Part shown: one piece after another, positions 22,297-36,901 of the stretch
How positions within the stretch are numbered: the first letter of the stretch is position 1
How the letters are laid out: the number at the start of each line of letters is the position of its first letter
Origin: [Phialemoniopsis] sp. UDSM-2020
Taxonomy: Eukaryota; Ascomycota; Sordariomycetes; Thyridiales; Thyridiaceae
NCBI GenBank assembly: GCA_018873225.1
Contig: JAEILZ010000007.1
Span: forward strand, 806,001-870,000
Direction of reading: 5' to 3'
Length of the DNA: 64,000 bases
Program-made: the position numbers and the translations under genes
The notes under the pieces: generated by a model
What the model was told of the DNA's origin: nothing
Seen by the model: the letters and a program-made list of their open reading frames with translations, nothing else
The model's database searches: none

Positions 22297-24525
22297 ATGT
22301 ACCGCAGTCTAGACTTGTCTCGCGACGAGATCCGGGTCCTTTCAATCTCGAACTCTTCGGGGCAACCAGGCGAGATGATCAGTTGCACCTTAGAGACAGT
22401 CTCTTTGGGCGATTGGACTGCATCATACATCGAGCATCGAGACACGTTTGAAACCTCATCGTGGCCATCAACCCGCTCGTCGCGTTCCAGTTGGTCACTC
22501 TCATCACATGACTATCTGGAGCCTCGCTTCTCATGGGGCGACTATGAAACACTGAGCTATACGTGGGGATCAGAGACAGGAACTCGATATGATATCCTGA
22601 TTAATCGGCAGGCACACAAGGTTCGGCAAAACCTCCATGATGCTCTTTTGGTCTTTCGAGACGAGGAGAGACACAGTTCAGATATCAAGTTATGGGTAGA
22701 CTCCATTTGCATCAACCAGGACGACGATGCGGAAAAAGCATCGCAGGTGAAGCGCATGAAACACATCTACAGCACTGCTATGGGGACCATAATTTGGCTG
22801 GGAAAAGATCTTGGCCCAGATTACTCTGCTGTTATCGAAACGGAGTCTTATGTACGACAGCTGAGTAGCATTTTGGCTCGAACTCCCTTGGAAGGACCTG
22901 GTTGGCCCAGTTCATCAGACGACGAAGATACCGAATCAACCTCGAGTAACCTTGCAAGGTCTGTGTACTCGTCGTCAAGTGACAACGAGTCAGTATCGCC
23001 AGATACTGAGGACATGGGCGCAATGGCGCGTTTTCTTCGGGATTTACAGCATTTGATCGAGCAAATAAATCGGACTGGATTGCTTAAAGACACCCTTCCA
23101 AGTACACGCAACTCCTGGCTCGAGGAACAAACACGCTTGATACTGATCCTTCAACCTATCATCAGGAATGAGTACTGGAGAAGGGTTTGGATCATTCAGG
23201 AACTTGCATGTGCTGTGAGCTCTTCAAGGTCACAGATCATGATAGGCAATTCTACTCTGGAGTTTTATCAATTCTTGGACGCGGCAGAGGATATTACTAA
23301 CGGATTGATGGCCTTGATGGTCTTGCTTCCTCTTCCAATCATCTTGACTCCATCGTTCCAGAGTAACGGGCAGTTTGTTTCCCTACTTCGCTGTATCGAC
23401 GACAATCATACTGCGTCAAGAGCATGGAACTGGCTTCTTCAAGGCGTCTTGGCACAGTCGACTCTTCGCTCGGACAAACTGTATGGCATTCTTGGACTTC
23501 TAGACAGCGATGACGCTTCTAAGACAATCGTGGACTACGCGAGATCAGTGTCCCAAGTCTCTATAGACGCAACGCGGGTTCTATTGGAAAAGTCGAAACG
23601 GCTATGTCATTTTACATTGTGCACATACGCGCAGCGTCAAGGCATACCCTCCTGGGTAGTTGATCTGAGTCAGGACTACGACAGGATATTCGGTCTGGAT
23701 ATCAACATGACTGTGGCATGGGAGGGGCCAGGTCTCGACTCGAGTTTCTCATTCTCACATCACGTTCTAGACAACAGTATTCTGCGAATCAGAGGCTCTA
23801 TTATCGATGAGATTGATGGCTGTGGTGCCTTCTCAGAAGACCTACTACCGCCGAGACAACGGGAGCGGCAGCCTAGGCCCCTCAAACTGTCCATGTCAAT
23901 GCCTACCACACAGACGCACGCCTATGGAGACGCACTGGGGATGACTAAAGCTCTTTCCGGGCTCCTATTCAAAGCAAAAGTCAAGCGGCGACAGCAGGAA
24001 TTTACTATCTTTGATCTGCCACTACTGGCGGTGGATGAACATCAATTGAACTCACCAGCGGCGCTCCCAGAAGGGATGACATACGATACGGCAGTGACGT
24101 TGCTTCAAATGAGGCACTTTTGCGAGATCAATTCTGGCTTTGATCTCTGGGGCCTCAGTCTTGGCTCCTTGTTCCCGGGTCTTAGAGGACAAGGGAGAGA
24201 GCGCGTGGCTTTGTCTCAAAGGCTGGCCTACGAAGCGCTTTCTTTCTTGCGAGAGTCGTATGCCGCGGCGTGCGGCAAACCAGAAAGGATGCAGTTATTC
24301 CGAGAAAGATTGGTCACGACCAAGAGGGGCTTCATGGGTTTTGCTAACCCTTTCGTGATGCGAGGTGACAAAATAAGCACGATAGAAGGCTGCGGCAACA
24401 TGGTCATCCTACGATCTGCGGGCTTGAATTATGAGTTCGTGGGCTTGGTGCGTTGCGCCGGACTTGATGATGAAGTTGCAAAGTGTCGCGAGAGGAATTT
24501 TGACGAGTATCTCTGTTTAGTCTAG
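22297..24525 (+). CDS. HET-domain protein (het-6/tol type), 742 aa, intact
   Basis: Single-exon gene from ATG 22297 to TAG 24523-24525. The HET domain runs from about residue 84: YETLSYTWGSETGTRYDILIN, then LHDALLVFRDEERHSSDIKLWVDSICINQDDDAEKASQVKRM and IYSTAMGTIIWLG, with an acidic Ser-rich insert (about 200-245, SSSDDEDTESTSS) before YWRRVWIIQELACA. The order and length match het-6 OR allele-like proteins (600-800 residues). The C-terminal half carries the usual weakly conserved KLYGILGL, YARSVSQVSIDATRVLL and IPSWVVDLS motifs and ends with NPFVMRGDKISTIEGC followed by LNYEFVGLVRCAGL. Predicted role: cytoplasmic factor in vegetative incompatibility. It is the only complete one of the three HET loci here. 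The acidic Ser-rich insert inside the HET region is unusual. Confidence 0.92.
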   Translation: MYRSLDLSRDEIRVLSISNSSGQPGEMISCTLETVSLGDWTASYIEHRDTFETSSWPSTRSSRSSWSLSSHDYLEPRFSWGDYETLSYTWGSETGTRYDILINRQAHKVRQNLHDALLVFRDEERHSSDIKLWVDSICINQDDDAEKASQVKRMKHIYSTAMGTIIWLGKDLGPDYSAVIETESYVRQLSSILARTPLEGPGWPSSSDDEDTESTSSNLARSVYSSSSDNESVSPDTEDMGAMARFLRDLQHLIEQINRTGLLKDTLPSTRNSWLEEQTRLILILQPIIRNEYWRRVWIIQELACAVSSSRSQIMIGNSTLEFYQFLDAAEDITNGLMALMVLLPLPIILTPSFQSNGQFVSLLRCIDDNHTASRAWNWLLQGVLAQSTLRSDKLYGILGLLDSDDASKTIVDYARSVSQVSIDATRVLLEKSKRLCHFTLCTYAQRQGIPSWVVDLSQDYDRIFGLDINMTVAWEGPGLDSSFSFSHHVLDNSILRIRGSIIDEIDGCGAFSEDLLPPRQRERQPRPLKLSMSMPTTQTHAYGDALGMTKALSGLLFKAKVKRRQQEFTIFDLPLLAVDEHQLNSPAALPEGMTYDTAVTLLQMRHFCEINSGFDLWGLSLGSLFPGLRGQGRERVALSQRLAYEALSFLRESYAAACGKPERMQLFRERLVTTKRGFMGFANPFVMRGDKISTIEGCGNMVILRSAGLNYEFVGLVRCAGLDDEVAKCRERNFDEYLCLV

Positions 24526-24895
24526 TCAGCACCTCGCCTCTTTGATAAAGCCAAGGCTTCAGATGGATCAAGGAATTCCCTACCCGATCGCGAAATATCT
24601 CCCGTCTCACATCATGATTAAGTAAATCCTTGCAAGGTTTAGCGAGTGCGAGTGCGGTTGCAATTGGCTGTCCGTCATTGGTTGCTGACGCGCGTTGCGG
24701 GAACTAGTGCTTACCTATCTGATTATCCTACCAAGGCGACATCATTCAAACTAAATCCTTCGTGTGATGACCAAAAGGGGCATCATCAGTGGTAGGGTTT
24801 TCACAACCTCCTATATTGATCGCGAAATGGTTACTGACCGCCACCGATATCACGATTCCAATATTGACAGCATTGACTTCTCAAGTTGACTTCAA
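24526..24895. other. Intergenic, 370 bp
   Basis: Upstream of the P450 gene. No clear TATA box or other element seen. Confidence 0.4.
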
Positions 24896-26718
24896 ATGTT
24901 TACTTCCTGGGCCGAGCTGACCGAGACGGCGTCGCTGTCAACCATCGCCACGTATGCGATTGGCGCTGTATGCTGGACCCCGTGGAGCGATTAGAGATGA
25001 GTAGTGACTGACGAGAACAGATCTCCGTCTACGCGACGCTCCGCGTCGTCTACCTCCTGTACTTCCACCCGCTGTCCAAGTTTCCGGGACCGCGCATCGC
25101 AGCAGTCTCCAATGTTTGGTATGGGTATCACTGGTCAGTTCTCCTCACTGCAAGGCTCTGTGTGCGAACAAAGTGCTGATGCGCGATTCAGGCTGAGTGG
25201 AAGATGGCCATGGATGATGGAGAATGTGTTGCGCGAGTATGGCGATGTGGTACGGATCGCCCCCAATGAATTGGTCTTCTTCACCCCTAAGGCGTTTCAA
25301 GGTTGGTAGAGTTCTTCTGGCTCAGCAGCCTGAAAGTCGCTGACGAAGTATCAAGATATCTATCTTCCGCACCAAAGAAACCTCGAGACCTTTGTCAAGA
25401 CGGACTTCAACGACCGCGGTGACAACCTCGGCGGTATCATCTGGGAGGAAGACCCTGTCAGGCACCGTGCCGTGGCCAAGAAGCTAGCAAATGCCTTCAG
25501 TACTCGTACCATCCGAACTATGGAGCCTGTGATCCATAAACATCTCGATTACTTCATCGAGCGCATGAGAGACTTGGGCTCAGCTCCGCAAGGTATCAAG
25601 CTCGTTGAGTGGACCAACTGGCTGGCCATGGACATATCGTCAGACATGTCATGGAATGAGGAAAGCGACAACATGAAAAACAGTAGGTCTTCCTCTGCCG
25701 ATATTGACCACAAACCTTCCGGTTGTTGACTCTTCGGGCCTTAAAGTGAAGAATGTCGTCTACCTCGACGTCCTCATAGCTTTTAACGCATTCACCACGG
25801 TCATGCAGGTCTTCAAGCGCTTTCCGCTCATCTCACCACTTCAGTACCTCCTCGCTCCCGTAGCCCAGCTCTCCAGCCTCTCCAAGATGCAAAACGCCGT
25901 CAGGGAAGGGGTGATGCGGCGCGTGGATAGGAGAGGCACCGAGAAGCATGCAGACTACTTTGACTTTATCTTGCCCGACGACGAGCCGTTCCCCACCGAG
26001 GAGCGCGAGATCTTGCATGTCGGATCGGTGTCCATTCAGCTGATGTTCGCCAACTTTGGCCCTTTGTCGGACTGGCTCTACGCAACCGTTTTGTTCTTGC
26101 TCGACGAGCCGCAATGCTACGAAATGTTAGTTGCCGAGATTAGAGACACGTTCGAGGCTTATGACGATATCACGACGATATCAACAGCATCACTTCCTTA
26201 CCTACATGCATGTCTAGAGGAGTCGCTACGTCTGATGCCGACCAACAACACGGGCTTGCCGCGGTATAGTCCTGGGGCGACGGTCGATGGCCACTACATC
26301 CCCAAAGGAGTGAGTACAATACCTATACTGGCAATCTCTGTTCATCTTTACTAAGTGTTGAGTAAAGGCGACCGTCCAAACTAGCCTCTTCACCTTCAGC
26401 CGCAGCCCTCGGTTCTTTCACGAGCCGCTCAAGTTCAGACCCCAAAGGTTCTTGAAACACGACCATACGCTTTTTGATGCGGCATTTGCAGATGATGATG
26501 TCAAGGGATTTTACCCTTTCAATCTGGGACCGCGGATATGTGGGGGCCGCGAGATGGCCTGGACGGAGGGCAAGGTCACCATGGCGAAGATTCTGTGGAG
26601 CTTCGACCTTGTCAAGGCCCCAGGTCAGGACACCTTTGATCTGGATCGAGACCTTTTGCACTATGGGTTCTTGGTGAAACCAGAACTGAGGGTACAATTT
26701 CAGCCAGTCAAGAGGTGA
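24896..26718 (+). CDS. Cytochrome P450 monooxygenase, 511 aa, six exons
   Basis: Exons 24896-24967, 25021-25133, 25192-25301, 25356-25682, 25747-26309 and 26368-26718; the introns (53-64 nt) are all GT..AG and in phase, and the sum is 1536 nt. Features in order: an N-terminal membrane segment (about 17-40), the proline hinge HPLSKFPGPRIA, SGRWPWMMENVLREYGDVVRIAPNELVF, the ExxR motif in ACLEESLRL, a PERF-like FRPQRF, and the haem loop FNLGPRICGGREMAW, whose Cys is the axial ligand. It should be an ER-bound monooxygenase using NADPH-P450 reductase. The I-helix is odd: where AGx(D/E)T(T/S) is expected, the sequence reads LMFANFGPLSDW, without the acid-alcohol pair. Substrate unknown. The 3' end lies 95 bp from the convergent sulfatase gene, which does not by itself imply a shared pathway. 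Confidence 0.9.
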
Positions 26719-26813
26719 GAGCCGAGCAAGAGCAGAACTCTTGACCAAAGACGGAGAGGCCTGGGAAGAATCCCATTTGATAAGAAGATAGCAAAGGTAT
26801 TTCATCTATTGAC

Positions 26814-30486
<3,673 letters not shown>

Positions 30487-32285
30487 ATGGGTTACACAAT
30501 CACCAACATCTACGCCCTCGCGGCCTTCCTGGCCATCGGCGGTCTGCTGCAAGGCTTTGACGTGTCGTCAATGGCGGGGATCATCACCTACGAAAAGTTC
30601 AAGGAGACTTACGGTCACCCTGACTCCAACGTCACGGGCGGCATCACGGCCAGCATCTCCGGCGGCTCCTTCCTCGGCTGCTTCGTCGCCTTTGCTCTCA
30701 TCGACCGGATCGGACGCCGAGCGACAGTGCAAATCGCCTGCGTGCTCTTCGTGATGGGAGCGATCCTCTCCTCGGCCAGTGTCAACGTCGCCATGCTGAT
30801 CGTCGGCCGGCTGCTCTCGGGAAGTGGCGTCGGCGTGCTGACTTCCTCCGGTCCCGTCTACCTTGCCGAGCTGACACGAAAGGAGATCCGCGGTCGTGTC
30901 TTGTCTATCCAGCCGTGGGCTAGCAATTGGGGAGCCTTGACTATGTATTTCCTGGCTTTTGGTTCGATTCAGACTGGCACGACTGCCGGGTTCCGCATTC
31001 CATGGGGTGGTAAGAGAAGATTTCTCATCTAGTCTTGAGACTGATAACTAACTAAACGATCAACAGTCCAAGCCGTCGCTCCGATTATCATGTTCATCGC
31101 CCTCTTCTTCTTCCCTCAGTCGCCCCGTTGGCTGGCTTCCAAAGACCGGGCCGAGGAGTGCCTCCAAGTCCTCGCCCTCCTACATGGCAAAGGCGATCCC
31201 AACGCCCCGCTTGTACAGGCCGAGTTCACCGAGATTCAAGAGAGCATGGAGGCTAGTCGAGCTATGGGAGAGGTCAAGTGGTCCGAGCTCGTGCAGCGCA
31301 ACAACATCCAGCGAATCCTTGCTGGCATCTTTGTGCATATCTGGACGCAGCTCTCTGGGAACAACGCCATTCTCTTCTACGTCAGCTACATCTTCCAGAT
31401 GAGCGGCCTAACGGGCAATGTTGGGCTTATCGCTGCTGGTATTCAGTATGCTGTCCAGGTCATCTTTACGTTGCCGACCATTATCTACCTCGACAGAATT
31501 GGTCGCCGGCCAGCTCTCATGATCGGCTCCGTGTTGATGATGGCCTTCCTCTTTGGCACTGGAGGTACAATGGCTATGTACGGTCATTATATTCCGGGAG
31601 GTCTCAACGGAACCAAGGCTGTGTCGTGGGTTATCAACTCTGATGCTCACAACGCCCAGCGAGCTGTCATTGCCTGCACCTATCTCCTGGTTGCATCAGT
31701 AAGCAGTTACGAGACACATACTATCATAGCACTCCTAGCTAACATGATGTCAGTACTCTTGCACATGGAACCCCATCGGCTGGGCCTACCCGCCTGAGAT
31801 CTACCCTCAGCGCCTGAGAGGAAAGGCTGTTTCTGTTGCTACTTCGGCCAACTGGATCTTCGGCTTCGCTAACAGTAAGTTCGCCCTGAGTGGTCACTCC
31901 GGCCAAGCACACTTGAAGACTCACCAGACAAACAGGCTACTACACCCCATCCGCATTCCAAAACATCCAGTGGAGGACCTTCCTGATCTTCGGAACATTC
32001 AACGTCATTGCAGGCATTCACGTCTTTTTCTTCTTCCCCGAGACTAAGGGGAGATCTCTTGAAGGTATGAGCAAAGCACCTATACAGGCAGAAGTAGTTG
32101 TGATTTCTGACACAGGGTTTACAGATATGGATGCCATCTTTGCATCTGGTGTCCGCGCCTGGCATACAGGCAAGGTTCAGTCGGATAGACTCAATGAGTT
32201 GGTCGAGGAGGCCAACGCTGGCAAGCTCCATGGGCACGTCGAGCAGGTTGAGGCCAACGCCAGCAGGCGTCCAAGTGAGGTCTAG
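30487..32285 (+). CDS. MFS sugar-type transporter, 521 aa, five exons
   Basis: Exons 30487-31009, 31067-31698, 31754-31874, 31936-32064 and 32125-32285, with GT..AG introns of 55-61 nt; the sum is 1566 nt. The protein has the 12-helix layout of the sugar porter family. The signatures are LLQGFDVSSMAG in helix 1, IDRIGRRATVQ in the first loop, FFPQSPRWLASKDRAEE (PESPR-type motif after helix 6), WTQLSGNNAILFYVSYI in helix 7, YLDRIGRRPALMIG, PPEIYPQRLRGKAV and PETKGRSLE after helix 12. It should act in the plasma membrane as a proton-coupled importer of a hexose or a related sugar; the exact substrate is unknown. The Gln pair usual in helix 7 (QQxxG) is TQxxG here. Its start is 1.4 kb from that of the divergent sulfatase gene. 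Confidence 0.92.
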
Positions 32286-33109
32286 ATGTAGAAAGTAAAT
32301 CCGGCATTAGACCACAGGACCTGCCAATCACGCCTTATATGGGCTGAATGACAACTTAGTTCGCAGCTAATAACCTATTATCTACACACTCGACAATACC
32401 TCTGACTTTCCTTGCCGAAGTAGTACGACAAGGACAAAAGGTAGTAAAAGATAAAGAAATAAATGTTAACATTATAAGTGGATAATGGATTAAAGAGTTT
32501 GTATTGATGGTGTCCAGGGGCGACATCCTAAGTACGTCTACATGCATACGATGCTGGTACCGGTACGTATGATGGAAGGGGGAGGAGGGGACAACATCCT
32601 CTCATTCTTCCGTATATCGTGGAAGATGGACGCGACGCCGCATAGTTGAGTTCTTAGACATGTTCTCTAGATGCACCGAGCACCCTTTAGTCCTATCAGT
32701 TTCTCACTGTGGTCCACTCCCCGCCTCTTGGGTCTCCTGGCTCGGACATGGTAGTCAGTCAGCGAACAGGAAGGGAGCAGTGACCAAGAAGATCCCCAAC
32801 TCCTATCTCATACTGGAGATAGATGACCTACCCGGAAAATGGTCTTTTATTTATCACTATAGTACAATTTTTACTTGTAGAAGTGTCGCATAGCTCGACC
32901 GTGAGCAGAGATAACTTCATTGAAAGTAAGCAGGTGGCAGTCAAAGGGCGGAGTCGAATGGCAGGGCGAAGTCGAATGGCAGGGCGAAGTCGAATGGCAG
33001 GGCGAAGTCGAATGGCAGGGCGAAGTCGAATGGCAGGGCGAAGTCGAATGGCAGGGCGAAGACTGCTGCGCTGGCAGGATCCGCTCAGACAATAGGATCT
33101 CGCCCGGTC
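32286..33109. other. Intergenic, 824 bp, containing a minisatellite
   Basis: Lies between the convergent MFS and PTH11-like genes. Apart from the 18-bp tandem repeat at 32946-33062 nothing was recognised. Confidence 0.5.
32946..33062. repeat. 18-bp minisatellite, 6.5 copies
   Basis: The unit GGGCGAAGTCGAATGGCA repeats head to tail six times plus a half copy. The first copy has one change (gggcgg). The others are identical, which suggests recent slippage or expansion. It lies 48 bp beyond the stop codon of the PTH11-like gene. All frames through it are open because 18 is divisible by three; I do not treat it as coding. Confidence 0.93.
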
Positions 33110-34600
33110 TTATCCTCGTGCATGAGGTGGCGAGTACGTGACAGTCATAGTCTTGGTTTGCATGATCCCCTTTGCACTATCATCGTCGTCCCCGTGGGGT
33201 GCATTCCAATCGTCATTTTTAGCTTTGTCCCTGTCCTCGTGTTGCACCATGGTCTCCAATCCATACTCTTCGTCGTCGAATCGGTGGTAGTATCTACGAC
33301 CGGACGCTGTGCCCTCGTTGGTTCGGATATTCTTTGACGGGTTTGACGGCGTGTTCTTGGTGTTGGCTTGGGTGGATCGTGTGCCGATGACATGGGGTGC
33401 CACCTTACGGAAGAAGGCACGAAGTGTTGGCATGCAGGCACATATAACGTTCAGGTTGGCTTCGACGACACTGTCCATCGATTTGTCAGTCATTGAGCCA
33501 ACGGGAGGATGGAAATGGATTGGCCGCTTACACCCAGAAGGCAGCAGAAGCTGCGGTCCATGGTAAGTCGATAGCTGTGAGCTGCTGGATAAGCACCACC
33601 AGGCGAATGATCGAAGTGATAACCGTTCTGAGGTTCATTAGCTGGGACCAGACGTGATTGTGCTGCCGAACATGACTTACGCAGAACCGATCGTGAAGAT
33701 TGCGATCAAGCCAATCTTCTGGGGCCGAGGAACGTGGAGCTTGGCCACCATAGGTAGGGGCAACAGAATCAGGCACACATCCATGAAGACTCCGAGGATT
33801 GCTGTCGCCTGGAAAAGCGCAATGCGATCGATACAATGGCCATCAGTGATGGTCGGATCCCACCCCCTCTCAATGGGCGTGCACACAAAGATCGCACTGA
33901 AGAACACGCCCGCATTGGCGCCTATGACCACAACCATCGTTGCCCAAACCAGATACTTGTACCATAGTTGGGGTATCAGCTTCTGGAAGAAGAGGACGAG
34001 TGCCAACTTGGAGAAGAGCTGGCAAGGAGCGTAGAGGATTGGAAACATGTATACAGACTGAGCATGGTGTCAGCAATGTCATGCATGAGAGGAAGACTTG
34101 TACTGACCTCCCAATTGAATTTGAGAAACGTGGGAAGCGGTTGCTCCCAGATATGAACACCGATCAGCTTGTTGGCGAAGGAGTCTGTCAAGAGTTAGTG
34201 TGAGCATACAGGACAAACCCAAGGCCTCTTACGCAGAATGAAGCCCTGTTCAACAATAGACATAGCCTAGAACGAAACGATTAGACCTAATAGCAGTGTA
34301 GCTGCCTCCTCGACGTATCTTACCCAAGCAAGGATGGTACTGACTAAATCAAGAGTTAGAAGACTGAGGAGAGAATAGAAGAAAGAGCATACTATCGTCA
34401 AACCCAAAGCTATTCTGAAGCTTCAGCTTAACGTAGAGCCGTTGCAAGAGGAATAGGAAGGAAAAGAATATGCCGAAGCCGGCGAAATAATAAGAAACGG
34501 TAGTGTAGGTCCTCGACGGGTTAGCAAAGTTGACAATATAGCCATCCGGCGGTGGCATCGCCACCGGCACGCCGTCCACGAAAGATATCGACGACGCCAT
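33110..34600 (-). CDS. PTH11-like seven-helix membrane protein (fungal rhodopsin-type domain), 390 aa, seven exons
   Basis: Exons 34600-34393, 34343-34324 (20 nt), 34266-34233 (34 nt), 34184-34108, 34057-33681, 33627-33532 and 33470-33110; introns are 48-61 nt and the sum is 1173 nt. The micro-exons are supported by exact phase and by the family signature they create. Visible features are a hydrophobic N-terminal helix pair (YYFAGFGIFFSFLFLLQRLYVK), GFDD followed by ISTILAWAMSIVEQGF, helix 4-5 (LVWATMVVVIGANAGVFFSAIFVCTPIERGWDP), the GHCIDRIALFQATAILGVFMDVCLILLPLPMV segment, and the ANLNVICACMPTLRAFF end of helix 7. The cytoplasmic tail is hydrophilic and acidic. No extracellular CFEM domain is present. 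Family members are proposed G-protein-coupled receptors for surface cues; ligand and coupling here are unknown. Confidence 0.87.
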
Positions 34601-36901
34601 CGCGTGGGAACCAGCGTAAGAGCTTGTTTCGAAGCTATTATCGGTTTTCTATCCCGACGGTTGACGACGAGCAAGGAAAGAAACTGTCCAAAGCAAGAAG
34701 TGGGAGTCTCCCGCTACAAATATCCATTATGGCCCCAGGCTCCTGAATTTTGCTTTGAAAAGCTGCTCCTGGCCCTGTCACGAAATCCTCCCAACACATG
34801 GAGCAGTGTCGATTGTTCAGCAGAGTGAAAGATCTGCTCCGACTCGACTGTCAGACATGGACAGACGCCCTAGGCAACCTGGGGACCTGACTTGCTAGGT
34901 TAACTCTTACAAGGATGTGTGAAAATTTTGCCCTTGATGCCCATGCTGGCACCGTCAAGGGCCTGTTGGAAAGCAGCAAAAATTTCCCAACATAGCTACA
35001 AAACAGCAGCAGAAACAGGGTTCCCTCCCCTTAAAGCAATCTTGCTCGTCCTAAATCCTAAATTCGGCATCAAGTTCAGAACCAAATTCGGCAGACTGAT
35101 GGCAGATCGAACTCGGTTTTCTTTACTGCGTCTGCTCTGGCGTAAGCGACTACCCAGAACTGTCTAGACTCCGATGGACTACTGGGAAAGCCCCCAAAGC
35201 TTCAAGTGGGGTTATGAGTATGTACATAGGTAGGCTCGGGCCGCTCGATAGTACCGGTATTGCAGAATGGCCAAGTCCTGCCTTGCATAGACGCTAACAG
35301 ACCTGACCCCTATGCGTTTCATTCGCCGTGCTTACTTGTAGTACGACCTGGACCAAGATAACGATCAACATCGACACCTCGGCTTCTGATTCATCGCTCA
35401 TCTCTTGGAGACCTAATCCACACCAATACAACGCCTGATAACTACGCATTCGGTCATGCTTAGTCTGTCTCCAATTTTCTGGGATCCTCACACCTCACTT
35501 GATGTAGGAGCCTTCATCCAGATTATGGTTCAATCACCTGCTGACGAGGATGTAGTAGAAGCGTGCAGAACTGTATAACTGGTTCTCTCTTAGATTACTC
35601 TGGCAGGCTGGTCCCTATGTCCACAGAGCATAATGTTAGTCTTGGTATCTTATGGCAGCGCATTTTCTGAACTTCTCTGCAGGACCGCAGGTGTCGGTGT
35701 CTAGGTATCTGGGTTAAGTAGTTCGGCCAGGTATTAGCCTCACAGGAGGAACGCCTCAAAGAGGGTCTTTACGAGCTTGTCGGGGCCCGCGGACCTTCAG
35801 ATCGTCGTTTTCCTTTCTGCAAACGTCATATCCTAACGGCGCCAGTGATCCATCGTGGGCGTAGTGTGTTTGTGATATTCCCTGTGGATGGATTCGGCGT
35901 GTCTGACCGGAGCCGAGATTCCTTATCTGATCTAGTCGCTCATGGTTGGCGGCGGAGAAACTCAGGAGAAAAGGTGGATGATGGGGCTGTCTCACGAGGC
36001 GGGCCCATATATTAACTATGTAGGTGGCCACGTGGTGGCCTGGTCGACAGGGGCCTGACTTCCTGTGGCTCCCTAGATAGCCGATGTTTGGTCTCAATGG
36101 AGTACTACGTATCGAGGATGCATATGGGTAATAAAACGTGGAAACTGGGAAGTTGTGGATGCGATCACCTATGAGCGGAGCCCTATCAAGCTTCAAGTTG
36201 TGAAGCCTATGCCACTAGCCCGCTTGCCAGCCTTTTTATTCCGTTGCAGCAGTGTGATGCAGGTACAGAGAGAAACCCAGAGACATTATTGGAGGGCAAA
36301 TCAGTCCCGGATGACAATGACAACAAATGTTGACATGCACCGGGAATTGCAAGCAAAAGTGATTTACCAGGATGGCAATCTCGATCGAATATTCACCGCT
36401 TGACGAGACTGCGAAGGTTATGGCAAATTTAATTAGGTAGCCCCGGAGTGACGGTTTTCCGAACGTCCCTGGACATTTCATAATTTTCTTTGATAATGTT
36501 ATGCTTGGATCCACCCTAGGAATCGCCTCACAAGTGCTTTTCAGAAGCTCTTGAAATTACCCCCTTTCGGTTGGGCTGAGCTGTCTGGCCGAGCTATCAC
36601 AGCCCTGTTCCTAGAGCCCGAGAACCCGGATCTTACAACGGAGATCGGAGTATAAATCAGCATTTCGCCATGTGGCAAGATCGTGCTGTCTTGGCTTTTG
36701 TCTATTACCTTTTCCTAGTCCAACTCTCCAGCCGGGTTTTGTCAAGACTTTGGCTAGTCACTCCTTTATTCACTCGATTTCCAATTCGCTCTGTTCATTG
36801 CCCCTCTTTGCTGTCTCATCCTTCCTCCAACTAGCTAGTTAGCTTACACGGTATTAATCTAGACGCACCTGGTCCCTGCAGCTTCACAGAGACCCCACAC
36901 C
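34601..36901. other. Intergenic, 2.3 kb
   Basis: Lies between the divergent PTH11-like and FAD oxidase genes. A 146-codon minus-strand open frame (35756-36196) has no recognisable domain or codon bias and is not called. A TATA element and CT-rich tract precede the oxidase gene. Confidence 0.45.
36651..36657 (+). promoter_or_regulatory. TATA element of the FAD oxidase gene
   Basis: TATAAAT lies 245 nt upstream of ATG 36902 and is followed by a pyrimidine-rich stretch (about 36690-36840) typical of strongly expressed fungal genes. The transcription start is not known. Confidence 0.45.

Noticed and set aside
35756..36196. 146-codon minus-strand open frame in the 2.3-kb spacer
   Set aside because: No recognisable motif and no promoter or intron context.
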